From positions 19,313 to 83,312 of the forward strand of contig JANOJN010000016.1 of the NCBI GenBank assembly GCA_031418775.1: a stretch of 64,000 bases of DNA, read 5' to 3'. Under the pieces are notes generated by a model that had not been told where the DNA came from, made no database searches, and saw only the letters and a program-made list of their open reading frames with translations. This document shows, piece after piece, positions 8,081 to 16,412 of this stretch (within the stretch, counting starts at the first letter, position 1; every line of letters starts with the position of its first letter). Origin of the DNA: JANLQX01 sp031418775. Lineage in GTDB: Bacteria; Actinomycetota; Acidimicrobiia; Acidimicrobiales; JANYDT01. The translations under genes and the position numbers were made by a program.

Positions 8081-9718
8081 ATGACCACGCCGCCCGTCCC
8101 CATGCCCACCGTGATCGGCTCGCCCGCGTGGGAAGAGGTCGGCGCACATGCTGATCGGCTGCGCAATACCCATCTCCGGGATCTGTTCGCCGCCGATCCG
8201 CAACGCGGGGACAGCCACACGGCGTCGGGTGCGGATCTCTTTGTCGACTACAGCAAGCACCTCGTCGACGCGGCCGCGTTGTCGGCGCTTCTGACCCTGA
8301 CCGATGCCGCCGGGCTGCGAGAGCAGATCGATGCGATGTTCGCCGGGCGACGCATCAACATCACGGAGGATCGAGCGGTGCTGCACACGGCGTTGCGGGC
8401 ACCCCGTGGATCGTCGGTCGTGCTCGAAGGTGTCGACGTCGTGGCCGACGTGCACGAGGTACTCGACCAGATGGCGGCGTTCTCCGACCGGGTCCGCCAC
8501 GGACGCTGGCTCGGGGCGACCGGTCTGCGCATCGCCACGATCGTGAACATCGGCATCGGCGGCTCCGACCTCGGTCCGGCCATGGCCTACGACGCACTGG
8601 CCGCGTTCCGCCAACACGACCTCGCCTGCCGATTCGTCTCCAACGTCGACGGTGCCGACCTGTGGGGGGCGGTGCGCGATCTCGATCCGGCCACGACTCT
8701 GTTCGTCATCAGCTCCAAGACGTTCACCACGGTCGAGACGCTCACCAACGCCCGGTCGGCGCGGGCGTGGCTGGTCGACGCGCTCGGTGAGGATGCAGTG
8801 GTGAAACACTTCGTCGCCGTCTCGACCAATACCACGAAGGTGGCCGAGTTCGGTATCGACACTGCGAACATGTTCCGGTTCTGGGACTGGGTCGGCGGTC
8901 GGTACTCGTTCGACTCCGCCATCGGGCTGTCGCTGATGATCGCCCTTGGGCCCGACAACTTCCGGTCGATGCTCGCCGGCTTCCATGCGATGGACGAGCA
9001 CTTTCGTACCGCGCCGTTCGACCGGAACCTCCCCGTCCTTCTCGGTCTTCTCGGAGTCTGGTACGGGAACTTCCTCGGCACCCAGACACACGCAGTGCTT
9101 CCGTACAGTCACGAGCTGGGGAAGTTCGCGGCCTACCTGCAGCAGCTCGACATGGAGAGCAACGGGAAATCGGTGGACCGCAATGGCGTGCCCGTCGCCG
9201 CGCAGACCGGTCCCGTGGTTTGGGGCACCCCCGGAACCAATGGTCAGCACGCGTACTATCAGCTGATCCACCAGGGAACGATCCGCATTCCGTGTGACTT
9301 CATCGGTTTCGCCCGTCCGAATCACGGACTCGACGTCCACCACGATCTGCTCATGGCGAACTTCTTCGCCCAGACCGAAGCGTTGGCCTTCGGGAAGACC
9401 TCGGACGAAGTGCGGGCCGAAGGGGTCGCCGAGCATCTCGTGCCGCACAAGACCTTCGCCGGAAACCATCCGTCGACCACGATCATGGCGCCTCAACTGA
9501 CACCCGAGGTGCTCGGCCAGTTGGTTGCTCTCTATGAGCACAAGGTGTTCACGCAGGGAGTGATCTGGAACGTGAATTCGTTCGACCAGTGGGGCGTGGA
9601 GCTCGGCAAGGTGCTGGCCACCCGTATCGCCGCCGAGCTCGAAGCGGCCGACGACGCCGCCCTGGGTCACGACTCGTCGACGAACGCCCTCCTCCGCCGC
9701 TACCGATCGATGCGTTAG
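8081..9718 (+). CDS. pgi: Glucose-6-phosphate isomerase
   Basis: This 545-residue cytosolic enzyme interconverts glucose 6-phosphate and fructose 6-phosphate. Family blocks are all visible: NIGIGGSDLGPAM, the phosphate-binding VISSKTFTT, WDWVGGRYSFDSAIGL, the EHKVFTQGVIW block and GVELGKVLA near the C-terminus, where the catalytic lysine lies. The length matches E. coli Pgi (549). The ATG at 8081 is preceded by AAAAGGA at a good distance; the in-frame extension back to 7964 lacks a site and looks non-coding. A long open frame on the opposite strand is only a codon-bias shadow. Confidence 0.96.
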   Translation: MTTPPVPMPTVIGSPAWEEVGAHADRLRNTHLRDLFAADPQRGDSHTASGADLFVDYSKHLVDAAALSALLTLTDAAGLREQIDAMFAGRRINITEDRAVLHTALRAPRGSSVVLEGVDVVADVHEVLDQMAAFSDRVRHGRWLGATGLRIATIVNIGIGGSDLGPAMAYDALAAFRQHDLACRFVSNVDGADLWGAVRDLDPATTLFVISSKTFTTVETLTNARSARAWLVDALGEDAVVKHFVAVSTNTTKVAEFGIDTANMFRFWDWVGGRYSFDSAIGLSLMIALGPDNFRSMLAGFHAMDEHFRTAPFDRNLPVLLGLLGVWYGNFLGTQTHAVLPYSHELGKFAAYLQQLDMESNGKSVDRNGVPVAAQTGPVVWGTPGTNGQHAYYQLIHQGTIRIPCDFIGFARPNHGLDVHHDLLMANFFAQTEALAFGKTSDEVRAEGVAEHLVPHKTFAGNHPSTTIMAPQLTPEVLGQLVALYEHKVFTQGVIWNVNSFDQWGVELGKVLATRIAAELEAADDAALGHDSSTNALLRRYRSMR

Positions 9719-9798
9719 CCCGACACCGGGGAAGTGCGCGGGGCGTACTACCGACGAAAGGCCCTATCAGCCGGGCGTCACTCGGCTCAGACTGGCCG

Positions 9799-10299
9799 AT
9801 GATGGGCATCGCGAACTCCTTCGTTTCAGCGGTCTTGAAATCTCCGCTGCATCGGGTCCTGTCGGGATCGACCGGTGTCGTCCGTTACGCCGGTCGAGTG
9901 ACGAACCGTACGGTCACGACGCCCGTGCAGTACGCAAGGCATGGAGACGGGTTGGTCATCCTCGTCGCCAATCCCGAGGCCAAGAAGTGGTGGCGGAACT
10001 TTCGCGCCCCGCACGCCATCGATGTGCTCGTGGAGGGGGAGTGGCTCCCGATGATCGGCCGGGTCGTCGACGGACGAGTCCTGCCCGAACAAACTGTCGC
10101 TCCCATGGAGGCCTATCTGCAACGATTCCCGAAGTTGGCGCGACGATTCCCGGGTGGAACGCCTCTCGAGCGGGTCGAACACGCGCTCCTCGTTACGTGC
10201 GAACCGCGGCTCGCCCACCTCGCGTCCGCTCATGGAGTGCATCTTCCTCACCTGCACCTTCCTCACCTGGTGGCGAGTCCGGAGCCGGATCCGTTCTGA
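9799..10299 (+). CDS. DUF385-type (deazaflavin-dependent nitroreductase-like) protein
   Basis: This is a 166-residue protein resembling the actinobacterial DUF385 family, split-barrel proteins related to the F420-dependent nitroreductase Ddn. Residues RNFRAPHAIDVLVEGEW and the N-terminal alternation of strands (GVVRYAGRVTNRTVTTPVQYARHG) fit that fold. F420 use is an inference supported by a cofC gene elsewhere in the window. The C-terminus ends in two HLPHL repeats. ATG codons at 9799 and 9802 are both possible; a CAGACT hexamer lies just upstream, and there is no Shine-Dalgarno site. Confidence 0.65.
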   Translation: MMGIANSFVSAVLKSPLHRVLSGSTGVVRYAGRVTNRTVTTPVQYARHGDGLVILVANPEAKKWWRNFRAPHAIDVLVEGEWLPMIGRVVDGRVLPEQTVAPMEAYLQRFPKLARRFPGGTPLERVEHALLVTCEPRLAHLASAHGVHLPHLHLPHLVASPEPDPF

Positions 10300-10328
10300 G
10301 CTGTGCCGGTCCGGGCGGATCCGGCCGG

Positions 10329-11102
10329 TCAACGAACGAAGACCGGGCGCTCGGGCGATGAACGGACGGGGTCGAAGGCGTAGCCGGCTTCGGCGAAGTT
10401 CACGATTTCGTCCGCGGAAGTAATACGTTCGCGTATCAACCAGCCGGACATGATGCCGCGTGCCTTCTTGGCGAAGAAGCTGATGATCTTCGGGTCCCCG
10501 CCGTCCTTACGATCCAGGAACACCGGGGCCACGATTGGCGCGTCGAGCTTCGTCGGACGGACCGAACCGAAGTACTCCTGCGACGCCAGGTTGACGAGCA
10601 CTCGCTCGCCCGGGCTCTTCTTGATCGCATCGCGAAGGGCGAGAGTGATCTCGTCACCCCAGAAGTCGTAGAGGTCACGGCCCTTCGCCGTCGCGACCTT
10701 GGTTCCCATCTCGAGGCGGTACGGCATCATGAGGTCGAGCGGGCGGAGGACGCCGTAGAGCCCCGAGAGAATTCGGAACGTCTTCTGCGCGTGGGTGAAA
10801 TCGTCCTCGGTGAACGTCGCTCGGGCGGCCAAGCCGTCGTACACGTCGCCGTTGAACGCGAGGAGGGCCTGCCGAGAGTTCCGTTTGGTGAACGGCACCT
10901 CGAAGTCGCGGTACCGATCTACGTTCAACTGGGCCAGTGATGGGGAGATCGACATGAGCCGGGCAACGTCGGCGGGGCTCTTCGTCCGCATCACCTCGAT
11001 GAGTTCCTTCGACCGCTCCAGCATCCGTGGCCGGGTGGCCCTAGTGGTCGCGAGGGACGATTCGTAGTCGAGTGACTTGGCGGGCGAGACGACGATCAGC
11101 AC
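10329..11102 (-). CDS. yaaA: YaaA (DUF328) peroxide-stress protein
   Basis: This 257-residue protein matches YaaA in length and sequence. YaaA lowers free intracellular iron under hydrogen peroxide stress in E. coli and has a DNA-binding fold. Diagnostic segments are LIVVSPAKSLDYES at the N-terminus, FTKRNSRQALLAFNGDVYDGL, RILSGLYGVLRPLDLMMPYR and LVNLASQEYF. The GTG at 11102 gives the usual N-terminus; a TTG at 11114 would add four residues. The much longer open frame upstream overlaps the next genes and is not coding. The C-terminus converges on the DUF385 gene, 29 bases away. Confidence 0.9.
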   Translation of the reverse strand: MLIVVSPAKSLDYESSLATTRATRPRMLERSKELIEVMRTKSPADVARLMSISPSLAQLNVDRYRDFEVPFTKRNSRQALLAFNGDVYDGLAARATFTEDDFTHAQKTFRILSGLYGVLRPLDLMMPYRLEMGTKVATAKGRDLYDFWGDEITLALRDAIKKSPGERVLVNLASQEYFGSVRPTKLDAPIVAPVFLDRKDGGDPKIISFFAKKARGIMSGWLIRERITSADEIVNFAEAGYAFDPVRSSPERPVFVR

Positions 11103-11155
11103 CCGTCCATTCAAGCGCCGCCGGACGCACTCTGTGGCGTCGACCGGCGGTCGAG

Positions 11156-11416
11156 TCAGATCCCGGACGTGTCGACGTTTCCGTAGGTGCGGAAAGCGAT
11201 GGACGTGCGGGTCTCCCGCACCCCGGGAAGGCGGCAGATCCGCTCGGTCACGATCGTGGCAACGTCTTCGTGGCTGCGGACCCACAAGATCGCCAGAAGG
11301 TCGTGGTCGCCGGTGGTGGAATGCACCTCTCGGACCCCCTCGAGGTCGGCGATCGCCGCGCCCAGCGTGGCGATGTCGGCCGGAGCGGCAGAAATGGAGA
11401 CGAACGCGGTGATCAT
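11156..11416 (-). CDS. Lrp/AsnC ligand-binding (RAM) domain protein
   Basis: This 86-residue protein consists of only the effector-binding/oligomerisation (RAM) domain of Lrp/AsnC regulators: AFVSISAAPADIATLGAAI, EGVREVHSTTGDHDLLAI and the SIAFRTY strand. There is no helix-turn-helix. Such single-domain proteins form beta-barrel dimers and may modulate full Lrp regulators or bind amino acids. The ATG at 11416 has AAGACT seven bases upstream. The gene is divergent from the MaoC gene at 11491; whether the two are functionally linked is not known. Confidence 0.8.
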   Translation of the reverse strand: MITAFVSISAAPADIATLGAAIADLEGVREVHSTTGDHDLLAILWVRSHEDVATIVTERICRLPGVRETRTSIAFRTYGNVDTSGI

Positions 11417-11490
11417 GGTTGCGAGTCTTGCCGACGCGGCTGTGTGGCGTCGTCTGGCACGAGTGGTGCTCGGAGGTCCAGACTGGCCCC

Positions 11491-11979
11491 ATGGCATTCG
11501 AACTGACTGACGAGATGCGTGCAGCGATCGGCGTGGAGAGTGCGCCGTGGCCGGTGGAGTTCACCTCGACGGGCATCCGGGGATTCGCCCGTGGCGTCGG
11601 CTACACCGATCCGGTGTACTACGACGTGGCTGCCGCGCAGGCGGCCGGGTACGCCAACCTCCCGGCGCCCCCAACGTACGGCGGGATCCCGGTCTTCATC
11701 CCGGGGAAGACCGACGACCGCTACGGCGGACCTTCCAACACTGGCCAGCCGCCCCTTCGGCACGGACTGAAGAACGTCCTCGACGGCGGGACCGAGCACC
11801 ACTACGTCCGGGTCCCCGTCGCCGGGGAAACACTCAGCTTCACCTCCAAGGTCGCCAACCTGGAAGTGAAGGAGTCCCGGGCGCTCGGCACGATGCTCGT
11901 CATCACGAGTGAGTCGACCTACCTCGACAGCGCGGGGGACATCGTGTTCACCACCCGCGGCCAAGGCATCTTCTACTAA
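11491..11979 (+). CDS. MaoC-like N-terminal hydratase subunit (FAS1-like dehydratase)
   Basis: This is a 163-residue single-hotdog protein of the MaoC_dehydrat_N type. The region around EFTSTGIRGFARGVGYTDPVYYD and the block HHYVRVPVAGETLSFTSKV match the non-catalytic-type subunit of heterodimeric hydratases such as mycobacterial HadA or HadC. It precedes a catalytic-type MaoC gene by 20 bases, so the two very probably form one (R)-specific enoyl-CoA or enoyl-ACP hydratase. CAGACT lies six bases before the ATG, a possible leaderless promoter. The substrate chain length is unknown. Confidence 0.85.
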   Translation: MAFELTDEMRAAIGVESAPWPVEFTSTGIRGFARGVGYTDPVYYDVAAAQAAGYANLPAPPTYGGIPVFIPGKTDDRYGGPSNTGQPPLRHGLKNVLDGGTEHHYVRVPVAGETLSFTSKVANLEVKESRALGTMLVITSESTYLDSAGDIVFTTRGQGIFY

Positions 11980-11999
11980 GCACGACGGGACAGAGAACA

Positions 12000-12410
12000 G
12001 TGGCTCTTTCGTTTGACTCCATCACCATCGGCGACGCATTGCCGACTATCGAGAAGACCCCCGGTCGCGAGCAACTCGTGAAGTACGCCGCTGGCTCGGG
12101 CGACTTCAATCCGCTCCACTACGACGCCGACTTCCCGCAGGCCAAGGTCATCGGCGACAACATCGTGCACGGACGGATGAAGTACGCCTCACTCGGTCAG
12201 TGTGTGTCCGACTGGGTCGGGCATGCGGGCACCGTGCAGTCGATTTCGTGTCAGTACCGCGGCATGGATCTCCAGGGCAAGACCTTCAAAGTGGGTGGCA
12301 CCGTCACCGCCAAGGACGATGCGGCGCGAACCGTCGAGGTCGAACTCTGGACCAAGGACGCCAGCGGCGCCACCACCACGCCGGGCAAGGCAACGGTCCT
12401 CTTCCGCTAG
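12000..12410 (+). CDS. MaoC-family (R)-enoyl-CoA/ACP hydratase subunit
   Basis: This is a 136-residue hotdog-fold protein. The hydratase motif is seen as GDFNPLHYD at residues 34-42, containing the catalytic Asp and His, followed by the IVHGRMKYAS helix. It is the catalytic partner of the upstream MaoC-N-type protein, like HadB with HadA/HadC in mycobacteria. Together they would hydrate or dehydrate acyl thioesters in fatty acid or polyester metabolism. The gene starts with GTG 20 bases after its partner. Its stop region overlaps the convergent HNH gene by four bases. Confidence 0.87.
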   Translation: MALSFDSITIGDALPTIEKTPGREQLVKYAAGSGDFNPLHYDADFPQAKVIGDNIVHGRMKYASLGQCVSDWVGHAGTVQSISCQYRGMDLQGKTFKVGGTVTAKDDAARTVEVELWTKDASGATTTPGKATVLFR

Positions 12411-12775
12411 CTTTCGGGCGCCTCGGCTGGGAACTGCGCGGCGAGGGCCGTCTGGATTTCGATGTGGCGGAGGAGGAAGGCGCGCTCGTCCAGCCGTTTG
12501 CGCCGCAGCCAGCCGGTGACCTCGTCGTTGCACTTGCTGGCGTTGCAGGAGCGACAGGCCGGAGCAATGTTGTCGAGCGTGTACCGGCCGCCGCGGGAAA
12601 GGGCCTGCACACAGTCCTTTTGCAGCGGTGTGTCGGTTTCTCCGCAGTAGGCACAGCCGCCCCAAGCCGCCTGCAATGCCGTCCACTGCTGGCCGGTGAG
12701 GTCGTGGGCGACGGCGTCCATCCGCTTCTTGCGCTTGCGGGTCGCCCGGGCCTTCCGAGTGCGGCTGACGGCCAT
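12407..12775 (-). CDS. Small HNH-type nuclease with atypical active site
   Basis: This is a 122-residue basic protein. A short Lys/Arg-rich N-terminus is followed by an HNH beta-beta-alpha-metal module: CAYC at 41-44, then LSRGGRYTLDNIAPACRSCNASK with the second CxxC at 74-77. These four cysteines should bind zinc. In canonical members the first strand reads DHxxPLSRGG; here it reads DCVQALSRGG, so the general-base histidine is a cysteine (C55). The protein may therefore be inactive as a nuclease or may use another base. The ATG at 12775 has TAGGGT six bases upstream. Confidence 0.8.
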   Translation of the reverse strand: MAVSRTRKARATRKRKKRMDAVAHDLTGQQWTALQAAWGGCAYCGETDTPLQKDCVQALSRGGRYTLDNIAPACRSCNASKCNDEVTGWLRRKRLDERAFLLRHIEIQTALAAQFPAEAPES

Positions 12776-12781
12776 GACCCG

Positions 12782-12787
12782 ACCCTA
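12782..12787 (-). promoter_or_regulatory. -10 box of HNH gene (leaderless)
   Basis: TAGGGT on the minus strand lies six bases upstream of the ATG at 12775, identical in sequence and spacing to the box of the oxygenase gene. Confidence 0.55.
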
Positions 12788-12852
12788 CGCCGACGACCTC
12801 GGAGGGGTTCCGTGACGCACGGCACACGCCTGTTTCCAGTGTGCTACGTTGC

Positions 12853-12866
12853 CGAAAGCGTTTGCA
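12853..12866 (+). promoter_or_regulatory. Candidate LacI-family operator of the sugar ABC transporter
   Basis: CGAAAGCGTTTGCA matches 12 of 14 positions of the LacI/CcpA-type consensus TGWNANCGNTNWCA. It sits 42 bases upstream of the binding-protein gene. A near copy, TGAAAGCGGTTGCG, lies at 28920-28933 at the start of the LacI-family regulator gene. Confidence 0.5.
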
Positions 12867-12907
12867 GAGTGTGCTTTCGCGACTCGGAATGACCAAGGGG
12901 AGACTCA

Positions 12908-14248
12908 ATGAAACTGTCTAAGTCGGTAGCCGCCGTCGCGGCACTCGCCGTGCTCGCTGCGCCAATCGCAGCGGGTGCCGCCACGAAGAAAGCTGCCGGA
13001 CCGAAGTCCATCGCCGGCGGCAAGATTCTCTGCAAGAACCAGTACAAGGGGAAGACGGTCACCCAGCTGACACCGAAGCGCAACAGCGCTACTGATCAGG
13101 TCCTGGTCGACTACACCAACGCCTACTCGGCATTCGAGAAGTGCACGGGCGCCAAGGTGAAGATGGAAGGCACCGACCAGTTCGAGGCCCAGGTGAAGGT
13201 CCGCGTCGAGGGTGGCAACGCCCCCGACATCATCGACTTCCCGCAACCGGGACTCCTCGCCTCGCTCGCCGCGAAGGGCAAGCTCACGCCGCTCACCGGC
13301 AACACGCTGAAGTCGGCCCAGAACGACTTCATCGGCGGCTGGCTCGAATACGGCACCGTGGCCGGCAAGGTCTATGGCATCCCGCAGGAAGTCAACATCA
13401 AGTCCCTCATCTGGTACAGCCCGAAAGCGTTCGCCGCCAAGGGGTACAAGATCCCGAACACGCTCGATGAGCTCAAGACGCTCTCCGACAAGATCGTCAC
13501 CGACGGCGGCACGCCGTGGTGCGTCGGCATCGAGTCCGGCGTCGCCACCGGATGGGTGCTCACCGACTGGATGGAAGACTTCATGCTCCGCCTCAACGGC
13601 GAGAAGGTCTACGACCAGTGGGTCAACCACACGTTGGCCTTCAACGACCCGAAGGTGAAGGCGGTAATGGATGCTGTCGGCGCCTACGTCAAGAACCCGA
13701 AGTACATCGGTAGCGAGTCGGCCGTGAAGAACATCGCCACGACCAAGTTCCAGGAGGGCGGCTTCCCGATCGTCCAGGGTAAGTGCTACATGCACCGCCA
13801 GGCATCGTTCTACAAGGACCTTTGGCCGGCAGGCACCAAAGTCGGCGACGACGGAGACATCTCGTCGTTCTACCTGCCGAGCCCGGCCGGCGGCCCGAAG
13901 TACATGCTCGGTGCCGGCGACATCTTGGCGGCAGGCAACAACAAGCCCGTCACCATGGATGCCCTTCTGTTCAGCACGTCGCTTGACTATGCCAACGCCA
14001 TCCTCGTGACCCGCAAGTCGAACCTGTTCCCCCGTAAGGACATCGACGTGGCGAAGTACACCGACCCGGTCGGCGCGAAGTTTGCCGCGCTACTCAAGGG
14101 AGCCGATGTGTTCCGCTTCGACGCTTCCGACCTGATGCCGGGTGCCGTCGGCGCCGGCACGTTCTGGACGGAGATCACGAAGTGGGTCACCGGTCAGTCC
14201 ACCGACGACACCGTGAACAACATCGAGAAGAGCTGGCCCAAGGCCTGA
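12908..14248 (+). CDS. ABC sugar transporter, extracellular solute-binding protein (family 1)
   Basis: This 446-residue secreted binding protein captures a sugar outside the cell for a CUT1-type ABC importer. Residues 1-24 are a signal peptide (MKLSKSVAAVAALAVLAAP, cleaved near AGA-A). No lipobox cysteine is seen, so it is not an obvious lipoprotein. The mature part has the family 1 pattern, including APDIIDFPQPGLLASL and GWLEYGTVAGKVYGIP, and resembles alpha-glucoside binders. GGGGAGA precedes the ATG. A LacI-type operator lies upstream, and a strong stem-loop after the stop separates it from the permease genes. Confidence 0.9.
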   Translation: MKLSKSVAAVAALAVLAAPIAAGAATKKAAGPKSIAGGKILCKNQYKGKTVTQLTPKRNSATDQVLVDYTNAYSAFEKCTGAKVKMEGTDQFEAQVKVRVEGGNAPDIIDFPQPGLLASLAAKGKLTPLTGNTLKSAQNDFIGGWLEYGTVAGKVYGIPQEVNIKSLIWYSPKAFAAKGYKIPNTLDELKTLSDKIVTDGGTPWCVGIESGVATGWVLTDWMEDFMLRLNGEKVYDQWVNHTLAFNDPKVKAVMDAVGAYVKNPKYIGSESAVKNIATTKFQEGGFPIVQGKCYMHRQASFYKDLWPAGTKVGDDGDISSFYLPSPAGGPKYMLGAGDILAAGNNKPVTMDALLFSTSLDYANAILVTRKSNLFPRKDIDVAKYTDPVGAKFAALLKGADVFRFDASDLMPGAVGAGTFWTEITKWVTGQSTDDTVNNIEKSWPKA

Positions 14249-14289
14249 TCGGCTCCGGTCGGTAACGACAAGAGCTTCACGTTCTGACA

Positions 14290-14317
14290 GTGCCCGTGCG
14301 CGTTCGCGCACGGGCAC
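14290..14317 (+). terminator. Stem-loop between binding-protein and permease genes
   Basis: Perfect 12-base arms (GTGCCCGTGCGC and GCGCACGGGCAC) enclose a four-base loop, followed by TTCGTCT. In sugar importer operons such hairpins protect the binding-protein mRNA and reduce read-through into the permease genes. Confidence 0.65.
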
Positions 14318-14410
14318 TTCGTCTGCGGTCTGCGGTCGTCATTCTCCATACGGACTGTGATTGACTTCCGCTCGTCGGCAAACCTGCGAGAGGGATAGCG
14401 AACAGCGAAC

Positions 14411-15436
14411 ATGGAAGACCTCCTCAGAAATATCGCGCTCATCACTGGTGGTGTGGTCGGCTTCGTCGCCGTCTTCCTGATCATCTACGCGCTTATCAAC
14501 CAACTTCCCCGGGGCATCCGGGAGAAGCTCCAAGCGGTCCCGTTCATCATCTTTGCGCTGATCTTCGCGATCGGTGGATTGATGGTTTCCGCCGTTCGCA
14601 CAGCGATTGCCAGCGTGCTCGACGACACCGGCAAGAAGTTTGTCGGCCTTGGCAACTACCGAGAAATCTGGGATCAACTCGATAGCCGACTCGCTGTCGT
14701 CAACAGCTTCGTCTGGGTGTTCGTCGGGACCAGCGTTACGGTCGCGATCGGGCTCATGATTGCCCGCTTCGCCGACGGCATGCGAGGTGAGCGAATCGCC
14801 AAGACTCTGATCTTTCTCCCGGTGGCGATCTCGCTCGTCGGCGCCGGTATCACGTGGCGGTTCATCTATGCCGAGAAGGGCTTCTCCTTCGACGCCGGGC
14901 TTCTGAACGCCGTGACCAAGGCCGCCCACCTTCCGGATTCCATGGGCGGAGGACCCGAAGGCCGGAATTGGCTTCTCGAACGCGGCTTCGGCGGCCTCAC
15001 ACCGCCCAGTTGGGGCCCTGGGTTCAACACGCTTCTTCTGATCGTGATCTTCATCTGGGCCCAAATCGGCATTGCCACCGTCGTGCTTTCCGCGGCGATC
15101 AAGGGTGTACCCCAGGAACTGCTCGAAGCAGCGATCGTCGACGGCGCCACGAGCAACGAGACGTTCTTCAAGGTGACGATTCCTTACATCAAGGGGACGA
15201 TCGCCACGGTCACCTCGCTTGTTGCCCTCGGCTCGCTCAAGGCGTTCGACACGGTGGCGGCGGCGACCGGCGGACGCTTCGGAACCAGCACGATCGCCAA
15301 TGAGTTCTTTGTGAAGTTCTTTGTCCAGGACCGAAACGGCGTGGCGGCGGCACTCGCCATGGTGCTGTTCGTGTTGTGTTTCCCGATCGTCGTTTGGAAC
15401 CGGCGCGTGCAGCGTCGCATTGAGGAGACGAATTGA
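14411..15436 (+). CDS. ABC sugar transporter permease (MalF/AglF type)
   Basis: This is a 341-residue inner-membrane permease of a CUT1 importer. About seven hydrophobic segments are visible. The cytoplasmic EAA loop that docks the ATPase is EAAIVDGATSNETFFKVTIP. A periplasmic insertion (about residues 155-195) lies between membrane spans, as in alpha-glucoside permeases. Its TGA stop overlaps the ATG of the second permease by one base (TGATG), so the pair is translationally coupled. No ATP-binding subunit gene is in the window; CUT1 systems often share one encoded elsewhere. Confidence 0.92.
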   Translation: MEDLLRNIALITGGVVGFVAVFLIIYALINQLPRGIREKLQAVPFIIFALIFAIGGLMVSAVRTAIASVLDDTGKKFVGLGNYREIWDQLDSRLAVVNSFVWVFVGTSVTVAIGLMIARFADGMRGERIAKTLIFLPVAISLVGAGITWRFIYAEKGFSFDAGLLNAVTKAAHLPDSMGGGPEGRNWLLERGFGGLTPPSWGPGFNTLLLIVIFIWAQIGIATVVLSAAIKGVPQELLEAAIVDGATSNETFFKVTIPYIKGTIATVTSLVALGSLKAFDTVAAATGGRFGTSTIANEFFVKFFVQDRNGVAAALAMVLFVLCFPIVVWNRRVQRRIEETN

Positions 15437-16383
15437 TGGCTGAGACCACTGTTGTGAAGCGGATCCGCCCTCGGCGGGTCAAGGAGTCAATGGGCACGTC
15501 AATCGCGGCGAGTGCACACACTCGAAGCGGCCGAATCCTCGTGTGGATGGTCGCACTTCTGTGGACGGTGCCGACCTTCGGTGTGTTCGTGTCGTCGTTC
15601 CGGCCGGAGGCCGACGTCAAGTCGACGGGATGGTGGACGTTCTTCCTCCACCCGACGCACTTCACCTTCTCCAACTACAACAGCGTGCTGTCCACGGGTC
15701 CCGGGAGCGAAGGACTGAGCCATTTCCTGCTCAATTCCTTTCGCATTACGATTCCCTCGGTCATCATCTCGGTCGGGGTAGCGGCGCTTGCTGCCTACGG
15801 CTTCTCATGGATCGAGTTCAAGGGTCGCGACTGGCTCTACTCCCTCATTCTCGCCATGCTGATCGTGCCGTTGCAGATGTGTCTGATCCCGATCCTTCGG
15901 TTCTTCACCGGTGGCGTGCACATTGGTAACACGACAATCTTTCCCTACCTGCACCTCGACAGTTCGGTTGTCGCCGTGTGGATCGCGCACAGCATTTTCG
16001 GGCTCCCCTTTGCCATCTTCCTCATGAAGAACTTCATCGGTGGGCTACCGAGAGAGATCATCGAGGCCGCCCGCGTCGATGGTGCGTCCCACCTCGTCAC
16101 GTTCACGCGGTTGGTAATACCTCTTTCGGTGCCATCGATCGCCTCCGTCGCGATCTTTCAGTTCGTCTACATCTGGAACGACTACCTCGTGGGTGTCGTC
16201 TTCGGTGGATCGAAGAACACGCCGATCATCGCGAAGATGGTCGAAGTCACCGGATCGCGAGGGCAGTCATGGCACTTGCTCACGGCTGCCGGCTTCGTGT
16301 CGATGGTGGTACCCGTCGTGGTGTTCCTCGCACTGCAGCGATTCTTCGTGCGAGGTCTGCTCGCCGGGTCGGTCAAGGGCTGA
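15436..16383 (+). CDS. ABC sugar transporter permease (MalG/AglG type)
   Basis: This 315-residue second permease of the importer has six membrane spans and an EAA loop (EAARVDGASHLVTFTRLVIPL). GGLPREIIEAARVDGAS and YIWNDYLVGVVFGG are typical of the MalG branch. The start ATG overlaps the stop of the first permease gene. A basic N-terminal tail (about residues 8-16) precedes the first span. The gene ends 30 bases before the convergent lycopene cyclase gene with no obvious terminator. Confidence 0.92.
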   Translation: MAETTVVKRIRPRRVKESMGTSIAASAHTRSGRILVWMVALLWTVPTFGVFVSSFRPEADVKSTGWWTFFLHPTHFTFSNYNSVLSTGPGSEGLSHFLLNSFRITIPSVIISVGVAALAAYGFSWIEFKGRDWLYSLILAMLIVPLQMCLIPILRFFTGGVHIGNTTIFPYLHLDSSVVAVWIAHSIFGLPFAIFLMKNFIGGLPREIIEAARVDGASHLVTFTRLVIPLSVPSIASVAIFQFVYIWNDYLVGVVFGGSKNTPIIAKMVEVTGSRGQSWHLLTAAGFVSMVVPVVVFLALQRFFVRGLLAGSVKG

Positions 16384-16412
16384 ACCGACTTCCGCTCCCC
16401 GGGTCCGGCTGC

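Noticed and set aside
7463..9670. A 735-codon open frame antisense to pgi
   Set aside because: Arg/Gly/His-rich composition, no recognisable motif, and fully overlaps a clear pgi on the other strand. It is a codon-bias shadow of high-GC DNA.
13420..13433. A third LacI-type operator, cgaaagcgttcgcc
   Set aside because: It lies inside the coding sequence of the binding protein and is broken in its right half; probably chance.
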